DNA of 64,000 bases from Lachnospiraceae bacterium (GTDB lineage: Bacteria > Bacillota > Clostridia > Lachnospirales > Lachnospiraceae): contig CAADYR010000145.1 in NCBI GenBank assembly GCA_900753305.1, forward strand, positions 96,117-160,116. Direction: 5' to 3'. This document shows positions 54,555-62,807 of the stretch, one piece after another. How positions within the stretch are numbered: the stretch's first letter is position 1; every line of letters starts with the position of its first letter. The notes under the pieces were generated by a model. That model had not been told where the DNA came from, made no database searches, and saw only the letters and a list, made by a program, of their open reading frames with translations. The translations under genes were made by a program, and so were the position numbers.

Positions 54555-56024
54555 TTATACTCTGGAATCATTGAGCAGGCTCATCTTCATATCGTAATAA
54601 TCAGGTGTCATATCCATATAGTGTTTATGTGGATTGACAAAACGCTGCTCCTCTTCCCATATTTCTTCTTCCAACTGCTTCTTCACATATGCGCGGATTT
54701 CTTCCAGTGTTGGTAACTTGTAGATCAACTTACCATTTTCAAATATCTTTTCCTGCAAAGGTTTCACTGTGCAATGTGTAAATTTCAGATTTCTCCATGG
54801 CATATCCGGGTCAACGAAACGGAATTCTGTTGACATATCTATGGTTTCATCTGCCTTGGCAATGAGATCTGCCTTGGCTTTGCCATTCTGGTCATAAACG
54901 CGGTATACCTTCTTCAGTCCCGGATTGGTGATCTTTTCTACAGAACCGGATACCTTGATCCTGGGTGAGAACTCACCGTTTTCCTCTACTGCTGCGATCT
55001 TATATACAGCACCCAGAAGAGAGATACTATCCTCGGAATAATCACTGGATGCCCCTGTGATCAGACGCTCACCTACACCATAACCATCGATTCTTGCCTT
55101 CTGCATATTCAGGGAAGAGATCGTGTGCTCATCCAGACTGTTGGATACCATGACCTTACAATCCTGCAGTCCTGCATCATCCAGCATCTTTCTGACCTTA
55201 ATGGACTGATATGCCAGGTCACCGCTGTCAATACGGATACCTTTAAGCCGCTTGCCCATCGGTTCCAGCACTTCCTTGGCTACCCGGATTGCATTTGGAA
55301 TACCGGATTTAATCGTATCATAGGTATCTACCAGTAATACAGTATTATCCGGATAATTCTCTGCATAATGTTTGAATGCTTCATACTCATCTTTATAATA
55401 CATAACCCAGCTATGAGCCATTGTTCCACTGACAGGAATACCAAACATCTGCCCTGCAAGAACTGTGGCTGTACCTGCGGCTCCTCCGATATAAGAAGCT
55501 CTTGCACCATACACTGCCGCATCCATGTTATGTGCACGTCTGGCACCAAAATCTGAAACAGCCTTACCTTCTGCCGCCTTTACGATTCTAGCTGTCTTGG
55601 TCGCTACCAATGACTGGTGATTTACCTGCGCAAGAATCGCTGTCTCTACGATCTGTGCATCAATGAGGGGTGCTACTACTGTCAGAACAGGCTCATTGGG
55701 ATACATGATCGTTCCTTCCGGAAAAGCATATACATCACCTGCAAACTTAAATTCCTTCAGATACTGTAAGAAATCCTCTGTAAATGTGTTCAAAGAGCGA
55801 AGATATTCTACATCCTCTTCTGAGAAATGCAGATCCTCAATATATTCTACAATCTGCTCTAATCCTGCAAAAATGGCAAAGCCACCTCTGTCCGGATTCT
55901 TTCTGTAAAAGACATCAAATGCCACTCTGGCTGTCTTATCTCCATCATTGAAATATCCGTTCGCCATAGTAAGTTCATACAAATCCATTACCATTGTCAG
56001 ATTTCGTTTGCTTGACTGTTTCAT
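54555..56024 (-). CDS. pncB: Nicotinate phosphoribosyltransferase
   Basis: A 489-residue enzyme converting nicotinate and PRPP to nicotinate mononucleotide in NAD salvage. It starts MKQSSKRNLTMVMDLYELTMANGYF. Conserved segments include SDFGARRAHNMDAAVYGARASYIGG, SGTMAHSWVM, VLLVDTYDT and RIDSGDLA. The start at 56024 follows GAGGAAAAG; the frame extends upstream to 56129 through the promoter, so the longer form is wrong. Followed by the NrtR-like gene. Confidence 0.93.
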   Translation of the reverse strand: MKQSSKRNLTMVMDLYELTMANGYFNDGDKTARVAFDVFYRKNPDRGGFAIFAGLEQIVEYIEDLHFSEEDVEYLRSLNTFTEDFLQYLKEFKFAGDVYAFPEGTIMYPNEPVLTVVAPLIDAQIVETAILAQVNHQSLVATKTARIVKAAEGKAVSDFGARRAHNMDAAVYGARASYIGGAAGTATVLAGQMFGIPVSGTMAHSWVMYYKDEYEAFKHYAENYPDNTVLLVDTYDTIKSGIPNAIRVAKEVLEPMGKRLKGIRIDSGDLAYQSIKVRKMLDDAGLQDCKVMVSNSLDEHTISSLNMQKARIDGYGVGERLITGASSDYSEDSISLLGAVYKIAAVEENGEFSPRIKVSGSVEKITNPGLKKVYRVYDQNGKAKADLIAKADETIDMSTEFRFVDPDMPWRNLKFTHCTVKPLQEKIFENGKLIYKLPTLEEIRAYVKKQLEEEIWEEEQRFVNPHKHYMDMTPDYYDMKMSLLNDSRV

Positions 56025-56100
56025 AACTTTTCCTCTTTTCTTCATGATATCCACATGCCACAAGTAACCTTTATGCATTTTACATTGGTTGCTTTTCTGT

Positions 56101-56129
56101 ATAATAGTCTTTTTGACCATTGTTGTCAA
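56101..56129 (-). promoter_or_regulatory. Sigma-A promoter of pncB with overlapping inverted repeat
   Basis: On the minus strand TTGACA (56129-56124) is 17 bp from TATTAT (56106-56101). TTGAC-N7-GTCAA (56129-56113) covers the -35 and spacer and is a candidate operator for the adjacent NrtR-like protein. Confidence 0.7.
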
Positions 56130-56141
56130 GCCTTTTTGTGC

Positions 56142-56174
56142 AAAAAATCCAGAGCCAATAAACTGACTCTGGAC
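56142..56174 (-). terminator. Terminator of the GH25 gene
   Basis: TCCAGAGTCA pairs with TGGCTCTGGA and is followed by six T on the minus strand. Confidence 0.85.
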
Positions 56175-56185
56175 AATTGTTGTAT

Positions 56186-57214
56186 TTACATTATTTTTTT
56201 CAGATAAGAAGAGGATGCGTATAACTCAACTCCATTGAGCAATACTTTGGACCAGCCATTATTTCCAACTCCTGTACGGAATATCATGTCTCCGCTGTGA
56301 ATCGTTACTACGATCGTATCATTGCTCGCTGTACTTGGCACAGTTCTCAAATTGAGGTTCGCACTACTTGGTGTTACTACCTCATAAACCTCTGTATACT
56401 GCACATTGGCTGCTGCGCTGGCATCTACCGTAACCGCTCCTGATGCATCCTTGGCTGCCGGCACTTCTGTGTAGGCAAAATATGCAAGATTCATATCAAC
56501 AGAACCGCTGATACCTGAAATCGCTGCCTTGGCTGTGTACTGCCACATGGAATGAGTTCCTGTATAAGTACATGCCGGTGTCTGTGGAAATGGAAGTTCA
56601 GGATACCAGGATACCCATACTTTGTATTTACTTGCCAGTACATCCATGTTCCAGTCCCTGCTTCCTTCCATTTCATTCTTGGAAGCATAGAACATTGGAG
56701 TATACCCTCTCTGAGCAATTACATCCAGAAAACTTACAGCCAGGGATGTTCTTACATCCTTGCCTAAAGAATACTGTCTGCTGGTGCTGTTGCGGAAACC
56801 TTCACAGTCATATGCTACAGGATAAGTAATCTGATACTTGTCAAGAATATTCGCAGTAAATTCTGCTTCCTCAACTGCTTCTTCCGCATTCACTGCTGAT
56901 GAGAAGAAATAAGCACCTACTTTAATTCCGGCTTTTGTCGCCTCCTGTAAATTGTATCTTGCATATGGATCTTCGTTTAATACACCTGTATTCTGTGTAC
57001 GGTATCCTACACGTATCATGGCAAACTGCACTCCTGATGCAGCCACCTGCGTCCAGTCGATCTGCCCCTGATATCGGGATACATCAATACCCAGACTCGG
57101 CTGAACTACCTCTGCTGCCTCTGCCGTACCAGTCTGGCATAACGCAGTCAGTGTGATCATCAGTGCCATGCACAATGCCTGTACCTTCGTGAACCATTTG
57201 TGTTTCTTATTCAT
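56186..57214 (-). CDS. Secreted GH25 lysozyme with SH3-like domain
   Basis: A 342-residue exported muramidase. The signal peptide ends near GTAEAAEVV. The GH25 domain starts LGIDVSRYQGQIDW, with acidic catalytic-type residues in PVAYDCEGF. A C-terminal bacterial SH3 domain follows (SSANLNLRTVPSTASNDTIV; DMIFRTGVGNNGWSKV). It cleaves peptidoglycan, for remodelling or competition. The start at 57214 follows GAGAGG. Monocistronic, not in a phage context. Confidence 0.88.
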   Translation of the reverse strand: MNKKHKWFTKVQALCMALMITLTALCQTGTAEAAEVVQPSLGIDVSRYQGQIDWTQVAASGVQFAMIRVGYRTQNTGVLNEDPYARYNLQEATKAGIKVGAYFFSSAVNAEEAVEEAEFTANILDKYQITYPVAYDCEGFRNSTSRQYSLGKDVRTSLAVSFLDVIAQRGYTPMFYASKNEMEGSRDWNMDVLASKYKVWVSWYPELPFPQTPACTYTGTHSMWQYTAKAAISGISGSVDMNLAYFAYTEVPAAKDASGAVTVDASAAANVQYTEVYEVVTPSSANLNLRTVPSTASNDTIVVTIHSGDMIFRTGVGNNGWSKVLLNGVELYASSSYLKKIM

Positions 57215-57419
57215 TCGTCTACCTCTCATTTCTCTTTTTATGCATTTCATATACGTCAACGCTTTATTATACGCCCTAATCCGCATTTGGTAAAGAGGCA
57301 GCATGTCAAAGCAAAAGAGCAATTTTTTTAAAGTTCTGTATCTTCCTGAATGTTATACTCAAAGCAGATGAAAATTATATTTCATCTTGCGAAATATCAT
57401 AGAAATGAGGTATAACATA

Positions 57420-57728
57420 ATGAAAGTGAATGCAGCATTTATTTTTGTAGCTCCTGAAGTTGATTACCATGTACACAGAACTGTTCTTGACACTCCTGTT
57501 GTAAATCTTACTGTAGTAGGCGTTAAGAATTATCTGGAAGGTGTTAAGGTTGCCAAAGAACTGGCTGATACCGGAGTAAAAGCTCTCGAATTATGTGCAG
57601 GATTTGGAAATGAAGGAACCGCCATGGTAGCCAAAGCAGTCAGAGGCAAAGCCAGCGTCGGCTCTGTTAAATTTGACTTTCACCCGGGGTTTGACTTTAA
57701 GAGCGGTGATGAACTTTTTCAGGATTAA
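57420..57728 (+). CDS. DUF6506 family small protein
   Basis: A 102-residue soluble protein (MKVNAAFIFVAPEVDYHVHRT; VKALELCAGFGNEGTAMVAKA), which I match to the DUF6506 family by eye. No catalytic motif is assigned. The ATG at 57420 follows ATGAGG at 9 nt. The AraC-type gene begins 15 bp after the stop, so the two are probably co-transcribed and this protein may be linked to the signal sensed by that regulator. Confidence 0.65.
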   Translation: MKVNAAFIFVAPEVDYHVHRTVLDTPVVNLTVVGVKNYLEGVKVAKELADTGVKALELCAGFGNEGTAMVAKAVRGKASVGSVKFDFHPGFDFKSGDELFQD

Positions 57729-57743
57729 TTGTGAAGAAAGCTG

Positions 57744-58508
57744 GTGTCCGTCTTGAAAAATGAAATTTCTTTTTTTAAACATCATAATCTGGAAATTGTA
57801 ACAGGAAAGGGAATGATCGATCTCCCCTACCATACACATAACAGTTACGTGATCGGTATCATTTTGGACGGCACTGTAGATATTTGTCTGAAATCAAGGC
57901 ATTACGTTATGCAGAAGGGAATGGTATTTATCGTTCCCTCCAATGTCGGAATTTCCATGACACACAAAACAGCCTTTTCATATCGGGCTTTCTGTTTTAG
58001 TGGCTCAGCGGCTGAGTTCTTTAATGCACGAAAGCCCGAACAATCCGTATTATCTGATCTTGCACTGCCTATGGATACCTTATATCAGAAATATCTTCAT
58101 ACCAAAGATATCCATGCTCTTATTGCCGGATTTACCAAATTGTTGAATTTTACTATGTCAGAATCCATCAGAATCAGCTCATCCACACACATTCTTGTTG
58201 AGCAGGCTATCGCATTGATGCAGAATCATACGGAGGACAAATGCAGTGTAGAATCCATCGCAGAAGAACTTTACGTATCTAAATATTATTTATCTCATAT
58301 TTTTAAAAATGAAATGGACATTTCCCCTAAGCAGTATATGACACAGAATAAACTCCGCAGAGTTAAGGAAAGACTCAACGAAGAAACCTATACTACCAGA
58401 CTTGCACAGGATATGGAGTATGCTGCCCAAAGCCATCTCTGCAGCGTATTCAAAAAATATATGGGCGTATCAATAGGAGATTACAGGAAACATCTGACCG
58501 TTGAATGA
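57744..58508 (+). CDS. AraC-family transcription regulator
   Basis: A 254-residue regulator. The N-terminal cupin-like sensing domain includes LPYHTHNSYVIGIILDG. Two C-terminal AraC helix-turn-helix units follow (SVESIAEELYVSKYYLSHIFKNE; AQDMEYAAQSHLCSVFKKYMG). The start is a GTG at 57744, or a TTG at 57753; no ATG fits. Its stop abuts the stop of the convergent OLD-type gene with no base between, and no terminator is seen. Confidence 0.85.
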   Translation: MSVLKNEISFFKHHNLEIVTGKGMIDLPYHTHNSYVIGIILDGTVDICLKSRHYVMQKGMVFIVPSNVGISMTHKTAFSYRAFCFSGSAAEFFNARKPEQSVLSDLALPMDTLYQKYLHTKDIHALIAGFTKLLNFTMSESIRISSSTHILVEQAIALMQNHTEDKCSVESIAEELYVSKYYLSHIFKNEMDISPKQYMTQNKLRRVKERLNEETYTTRLAQDMEYAAQSHLCSVFKKYMGVSIGDYRKHLTVE

Positions 58509-60362
58509 TCAATGCCTTTTCCTGCTTTCAAAATAGATGAACCTGTCTATTGAATCCAGTATATCTCTAAACTCCTCCCTTGGTGCCAGTTCAACATATC
58601 GTGTGAGCAGTTCATTTTCCTGTTCTTTATATCTTCCGTAATAAATATCATACAGATTGTGTCCCCGCATATAGATTTTGATTTCCTCCATATGTTCCTT
58701 CACATCTTCAACAGTTTCAATATTTTTACCTATCACTACCTGTAAATGTTTTCCACTTTTTATCTTATACAGATATTCCTTCCATTTATCCAGAAAAATC
58801 TCATAGAACGCCTCCACACTTGGAATAACTCCTAACCGGTACATAATTTCAGGATTCAGAAAATAATTTTCAAAGGAATAATAGCGCAGGATCAGTACAT
58901 TCTTAGGCGTAACACGTGGCAATTTATCTACATCTCTGGCGCCCTGTTCCTCATAATAACGACACAATTGTCGTTTTAACAAATTCGGATCTTTGCCATC
59001 TCCATCTCGTATCATTAAGAACTGGTCTTTTATATAGATCTGATTCATGTATTTGAGATTTGCATAGGTTTTAATATTCGTACAACTGTTGGTCGTAATG
59101 ATCGCCACCCTCGACAGTTTGCCGTTATCATCATACATTTCCGAGTAAAAACGGCGCAATAACAGAGGAAGTCTGCTCTTGTCCTGCTTTCCTTCCACAA
59201 TAAACACGAAATTTACATTCATCAGATCATTTGCTGTATATCCCAGGTTATCTAAAATGACACTTATGTCAGTTTTGCTTCTTACTGCCGGATATCCATT
59301 TTCATCCAGTACCATCTGGCGAATCTGTTTCGTATTAAAATTAGGAAGCAGATTGGGAGAGTGCGTAGAGAAAATGACCTGATGCTTCTTGGAAAGCCTG
59401 TACAGGATATCTCCTGATATCTTTTGCAGCGTTGGATGCAGGAAAATCTCAGGGTCCTCGATCATAATGATACTGGGACTTCGTGACTCATCCTCTGTAT
59501 ATGTCTCCAATAGGGATAACATATAGATACTTCTCATTCCCTTTCCCATTCGCTCAACAGGTCTCGTGATTTGCTCTGCCGCCTGATACAGTTCTGTCGT
59601 CACTGTCAACATACCATCCGTATTGCGGTTCATGGAATAAAGTATCTGTTCCTGCCCGCCATTCCTTCTGAAATGCTCATTCACCTTAGTGGCAAATTGA
59701 TCCAGATTAAGCCGGTATAACTTGTAATCCAACAGCCTCATTGTTTCAAAAGCCGTCAATTCCTGCGGTGTCTTCTGATTCAGCAAACCTATGCATGAAA
59801 AGCAATGATTACACTTCTTTGCCTGATTGAATAAACAGCAGTTATCACGTATTTTCTTTAACTGTTCATCCTCCTGCAGCAGAAGCATATCCTTCTGGAA
59901 CTGCCCCAGATTCCTCTCCGCATCCACATAATATATCTTGGGAAAAATGTCCTTTATATAACGATTATTCTTATGGACTCCATCATCATAACGTACTTTG
60001 CCATCTCTATTTGCTATAAAGGTAAAGAAAAGCCTCCCTTCCTTGTAAGAAGGCAGTTTCCTGCCAAAATCAGCCATCCATGCATCCATCCTGCGGTATC
60101 TGCTGATTCTGCCGCTTCGCTGCATCTGTTCAAAATCTTCCTCCTGATAGGCGATCTCTACTTCGATTTCGATATTGGAACCCGATTCATCAAAGTCTTC
60201 CTGCTGTATCTGATAGTCGCCTCCTACAGCTCGTATTGCATCAAGAACTGTTGTTTTTCCTGTATTGTTCTGCCCCACCAGAATCAAAGCATTTTCAATA
60301 TCTTCCAACACAACTTTCCTGATCGATTTAAAATGACTGATTTCCAATCTGACGATCCTCAT
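58509..60362 (-). CDS. OLD-family ATP-dependent nuclease with cysteine-rich insert
   Basis: A 617-residue protein. The ABC-type ATPase has Walker A VGQNNTGKTTVL at 29-40. It has an insert with five cysteines (CCLFNQAKKCNHCFSC, residues 175-190) that may bind zinc or Fe-S, and Walker B IIMIEDPEIFLHP with FSTHSPNLLP. A TOPRIM-like C-terminal domain opens VFIVEGKQDKSRLPLLL. OLD nucleases act in phage defence or DNA repair. The start at 60362 (MRIVRLEIS) follows GGAGG. No partner helicase (GajB-like) is adjacent. Confidence 0.8.
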   Translation of the reverse strand: MRIVRLEISHFKSIRKVVLEDIENALILVGQNNTGKTTVLDAIRAVGGDYQIQQEDFDESGSNIEIEVEIAYQEEDFEQMQRSGRISRYRRMDAWMADFGRKLPSYKEGRLFFTFIANRDGKVRYDDGVHKNNRYIKDIFPKIYYVDAERNLGQFQKDMLLLQEDEQLKKIRDNCCLFNQAKKCNHCFSCIGLLNQKTPQELTAFETMRLLDYKLYRLNLDQFATKVNEHFRRNGGQEQILYSMNRNTDGMLTVTTELYQAAEQITRPVERMGKGMRSIYMLSLLETYTEDESRSPSIIMIEDPEIFLHPTLQKISGDILYRLSKKHQVIFSTHSPNLLPNFNTKQIRQMVLDENGYPAVRSKTDISVILDNLGYTANDLMNVNFVFIVEGKQDKSRLPLLLRRFYSEMYDDNGKLSRVAIITTNSCTNIKTYANLKYMNQIYIKDQFLMIRDGDGKDPNLLKRQLCRYYEEQGARDVDKLPRVTPKNVLILRYYSFENYFLNPEIMYRLGVIPSVEAFYEIFLDKWKEYLYKIKSGKHLQVVIGKNIETVEDVKEHMEEIKIYMRGHNLYDIYYGRYKEQENELLTRYVELAPREEFRDILDSIDRFIYFESRKRH

Positions 60363-60465
60363 GATACCCCACCTCCGACTGGCATACTCTTCTTTTATTT
60401 TATCAGTGCCTATTTCAATCTGCAATAAAAATGCAAAATAGTATTTAAGTTATCTGTTTATATGG

Positions 60466-60471
60466 TATAAT
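60466..60471 (+). promoter_or_regulatory. -10 element of the hemerythrin gene
   Basis: TATAAT preceded by TGG (near extended -10). A clear -35 was not identified in the TTTAAG region upstream. Confidence 0.5.
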
Positions 60472-60526
60472 ATATGTAATTATGAGTTAATTTATTTGAT
60501 ATCAAACATGAAAGGGGTATTTGTTT

Positions 60527-61351
60527 ATGTTTCAATTTACAGATGACTGCCTCATTGGCATTCATGCATTAGATGATGACCATCGTTACCTGTTTGAACT
60601 GATCAACCGTGTTATGGAGCTTCTCAAAGAAGAACCGACTGACGAACAGCGCACTCAGATAAATGCTATCCTTGATAAACTCACCGCTTACGCTGACCAT
60701 CATTTTATCAAAGAAGAAGAATATATGGAACAGATCCGTGATCCGGAACTTCTCAAACAGCGTGCACAGCATGATTTTTTCCGTCAGAAAGTGGCTGAAA
60801 TGCAACAGACCTATAAGAATGCAGACTTCAACCAGACACAGCTTCTTACAGACCTTATGAATTTCCTTGCCAAATGGCTCTACCGTCATATTCTTGGCAG
60901 TGATATCATGATCGGTAAGATGCCTGCCGCTGATGAATGGCTGCTTCGTGACAATCCCTGCGAGTTCACTGACGAATTCCGCACCGGAATCGAACTCATC
61001 GACAGCGAACATCAGGAACTGTTCCATATCATTGAACGCGCCAACAGTCTGGTAAAAGCCTTTGTCGCTGACAGCTATGATGAAATCATGGGTATTCTGG
61101 AAGAATTAAAGAATTATACCAAAAGTCATTTTGCGGATGAAGAAGAATATATGGAAAGTATCCATTATGAAGGATTAGAGGCTCAGAAACGCGCTCATGC
61201 TGCCTTTATTGAACGTCTGGAAGAAATCGACCCTCAGGAGATTGATGAAAACCCTCAGGAATACCTGAATGAATTGCTGGAATTCCTGTTGAACTGGTTG
61301 ATCAATCATATTCTGTACTCCGATAAAAAGATTCCGGATGTGACAAAATAA
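60527..61351 (+). CDS. Double-domain bacteriohemerythrin
   Basis: A 274-residue fusion of two hemerythrin domains, di-iron oxygen-binding proteins. Domain 1 ligands are His19, His59, Glu63, His82, His121 and Asp126; domain 2 ligands are His162, His201, Glu205, His224, His261 and Asp266. In both, the usual histidine four residues before the HxxF histidine is Gln (Gln78, Gln220). It probably buffers or senses oxygen in this anaerobe. The ATG at 60527 follows AAAGGGG. It ends just before the CRISPR array. Confidence 0.9.
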   Translation: MFQFTDDCLIGIHALDDDHRYLFELINRVMELLKEEPTDEQRTQINAILDKLTAYADHHFIKEEEYMEQIRDPELLKQRAQHDFFRQKVAEMQQTYKNADFNQTQLLTDLMNFLAKWLYRHILGSDIMIGKMPAADEWLLRDNPCEFTDEFRTGIELIDSEHQELFHIIERANSLVKAFVADSYDEIMGILEELKNYTKSHFADEEEYMESIHYEGLEAQKRAHAAFIERLEEIDPQEIDENPQEYLNELLEFLLNWLINHILYSDKKIPDVTK

Positions 61352-61356
61352 ATATA

Positions 61357-61397
61357 ACTCCCCATCAGCATCTGGTGGGGAGTCTTTCTATTTTTAG
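61357..61397 (+). terminator. Terminator of the hemerythrin gene
   Basis: ACTCCCCATCAG pairs with CTGGTGGGGAGT, followed by CTTTCTATTTTT, abutting the distal end of the CRISPR array. Confidence 0.85.
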
Positions 61398-61400
61398 TTA

Positions 61401-62011
61401 TGAATTAACAAGGCTCTCAAACATATAGTATAGTCAAGGAACAGGAAACAAGTTTGACTCCTATCTGAATTAACAAGGCTCTCAAACTGTTACGATGCAC
61501 TCAAAATCTTCTGTTGCGTTTGACTCCTATCTGAATTAACAAGGCTCTCAAACTGAAGCAAGTGTTACGGCACCGAGTACAAGGTTTGACTCCTATCTGA
61601 ATTAACAAGGCTCTCAAACCCCAAAAGTTTTCTTCACCACGGTATGAGTTTGACTCCTATCTGAATTAACAAGGCTCTCAAACAGGGTCATCATTCTGTG
61701 TACCAAACGGGTCGTTTGACTCCTATCTGAATTAACAAGGCTCTCAAACCATAGGACAGTATTAACCAAAACAATTAATGTTTGACTCCTATCTGAATTA
61801 ACAAGGCTCTCAAACTTTCCTACTGGTGCGATTAGTCCAGTTAGGTTTGACTCCTATCTGAATTAACAAGGCTCTCAAACAGGCTTCAGTTTCGGGATCA
61901 GGGATACGGCGTTTGACTCCTATCTGAATTAACAAGGCTCTCAAACGTTGCTTCAAGCTTCATTTTAAGCTTTTTGTTTGACTCCTATCTGAATTAACAA
62001 GGCTCTCAAAC
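61401..62011 (-). CRISPR. Type II-A CRISPR array, 9 full repeats plus one degenerate terminal repeat
   Basis: Nine identical 36-bp repeats start at 61452, 61518, 61584, 61648, 61714, 61780, 61845, 61911 and 61976, separated by spacers of 28-30 bp. On the minus strand the repeat begins GTTTGAGAGCC and ends GAGTCAAAC, as in type II arrays. A tenth repeat at the left keeps only its last 22 bp (61401-61422), marking the old, leader-distal end. Nine spacers in all, none alike by eye. Transcription is therefore on the minus strand, in line with csn2. Confidence 0.97.
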
Positions 62012-62061
62012 CTCAAATTACATGAGCTTATCACCGAGCCATCACATTTTGCGAAATGCTG
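62012..62061 (-). promoter_or_regulatory. CRISPR leader end with anchoring sequence
   Basis: These 50 bp separate the csn2 stop from the first repeat. On the minus strand the leader ends ATTTGAG immediately before the repeat, the leader-anchoring sequence known for type II-A spacer integration. This fixes the leader side of the array. Confidence 0.75.
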
Positions 62062-62742
62062 TTAATTATTTTCCGACTGTATCAAACATAAATCTTGATC
62101 AATTATAACATACTTTTCTGTCTCGATGATATATTTCTTTTGTCCTTCCAAGTCTATTAAAAATATTTTTTCATAGAAACAGAACTCATACAGTTGTTGT
62201 ATTTGTTCTTGCGTAAAAAAGTACTTTAGATTAAGTGTTACAAAAATTCTAATCCCACAGACAGAACTATACGCCCGTAAATAATCTATCAAAATTTCCA
62301 ATGGATCTACGTCTTCTGTCAACATTTTCACATCATATGCCTTTAATAACGCCGTTACATCTAATCCAACATCTATATCCAAATGGTACGGAACACTACT
62401 TAGTACCTTTTCAAGAAATGATATTATCTGCGTATTTATTTCTGTATATTTCTCATACATATCTGCCTTGACTATATCCGAAATTTCTTTATATAACTTT
62501 GTAATTATCCTTTTTTCATTACAATTTACGGTTAGTGGGTTATCAATGAATATTACATTTTTAGTTAGCGGAAGTACGGTATCCCCATCGGAAAGTAATA
62601 AATCTCCTTCCTTCCCATCAATCTGCTCTACCAGTTCATGAAGAAAGTCAGAAAAAGCATATGGATTTTCTATTACGAGTACGTTTACCTGATTTTCAAT
62701 CAGTTGTAACTCAATTCCATATTTTGCATAAATTAATTTCAT
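62062..62742 (-). CDS. csn2: CRISPR-associated protein Csn2 (type II-A)
   Basis: A 226-residue Csn2, the ring-forming DNA-end-binding protein used in type II-A spacer acquisition. The C-terminal pattern IRIFVTLNLKYFFTQEQIQQLYEFC, then FLIDLE and VIIDQDLCLI, aligns by eye with streptococcal Csn2. Its start overlaps the stop of a cas2 remnant (ATGA), the standard cas1-cas2-csn2 order. The frame is intact, but the other cas genes are missing from the window, so acquisition cannot run from this locus alone. Confidence 0.88.
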   Translation of the reverse strand: MKLIYAKYGIELQLIENQVNVLVIENPYAFSDFLHELVEQIDGKEGDLLLSDGDTVLPLTKNVIFIDNPLTVNCNEKRIITKLYKEISDIVKADMYEKYTEINTQIISFLEKVLSSVPYHLDIDVGLDVTALLKAYDVKMLTEDVDPLEILIDYLRAYSSVCGIRIFVTLNLKYFFTQEQIQQLYEFCFYEKIFLIDLEGQKKYIIETEKYVIIDQDLCLIQSENN

Positions 62743-62807
62743 AGTATGACCAACCTTTCATCAGAAGTCAGAACATCCCCTGTTCTTTCTCCTACAATGA
62801 AATCCAT
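62739..62807 (-). pseudogene. cas2: 3' remnant of cas2
   Basis: The minus strand encodes MDFIVGERTGDVLTSDERLV then IL and a stop that overlaps the csn2 ATG. This resembles the C-terminus of type II-A Cas2 (compare the ERLVFL ending in streptococci). Upstream, the frame soon meets a stop in sequence that belongs to the IS30-type transposase, so the rest of cas2 has been lost. Confidence 0.7.

Noticed and set aside
58509..60362. Gabija system
   Set aside because: A GajA-like protein may be argued, but no GajB helicase gene is adjacent; the neighbours are AraC and hemerythrin genes.
61401..62011. Type I or III CRISPR assignment
   Set aside because: Repeat length of 36 bp, GTTTGAGAGC start, ATTTGAG leader end and adjacent csn2 all point to type II-A.
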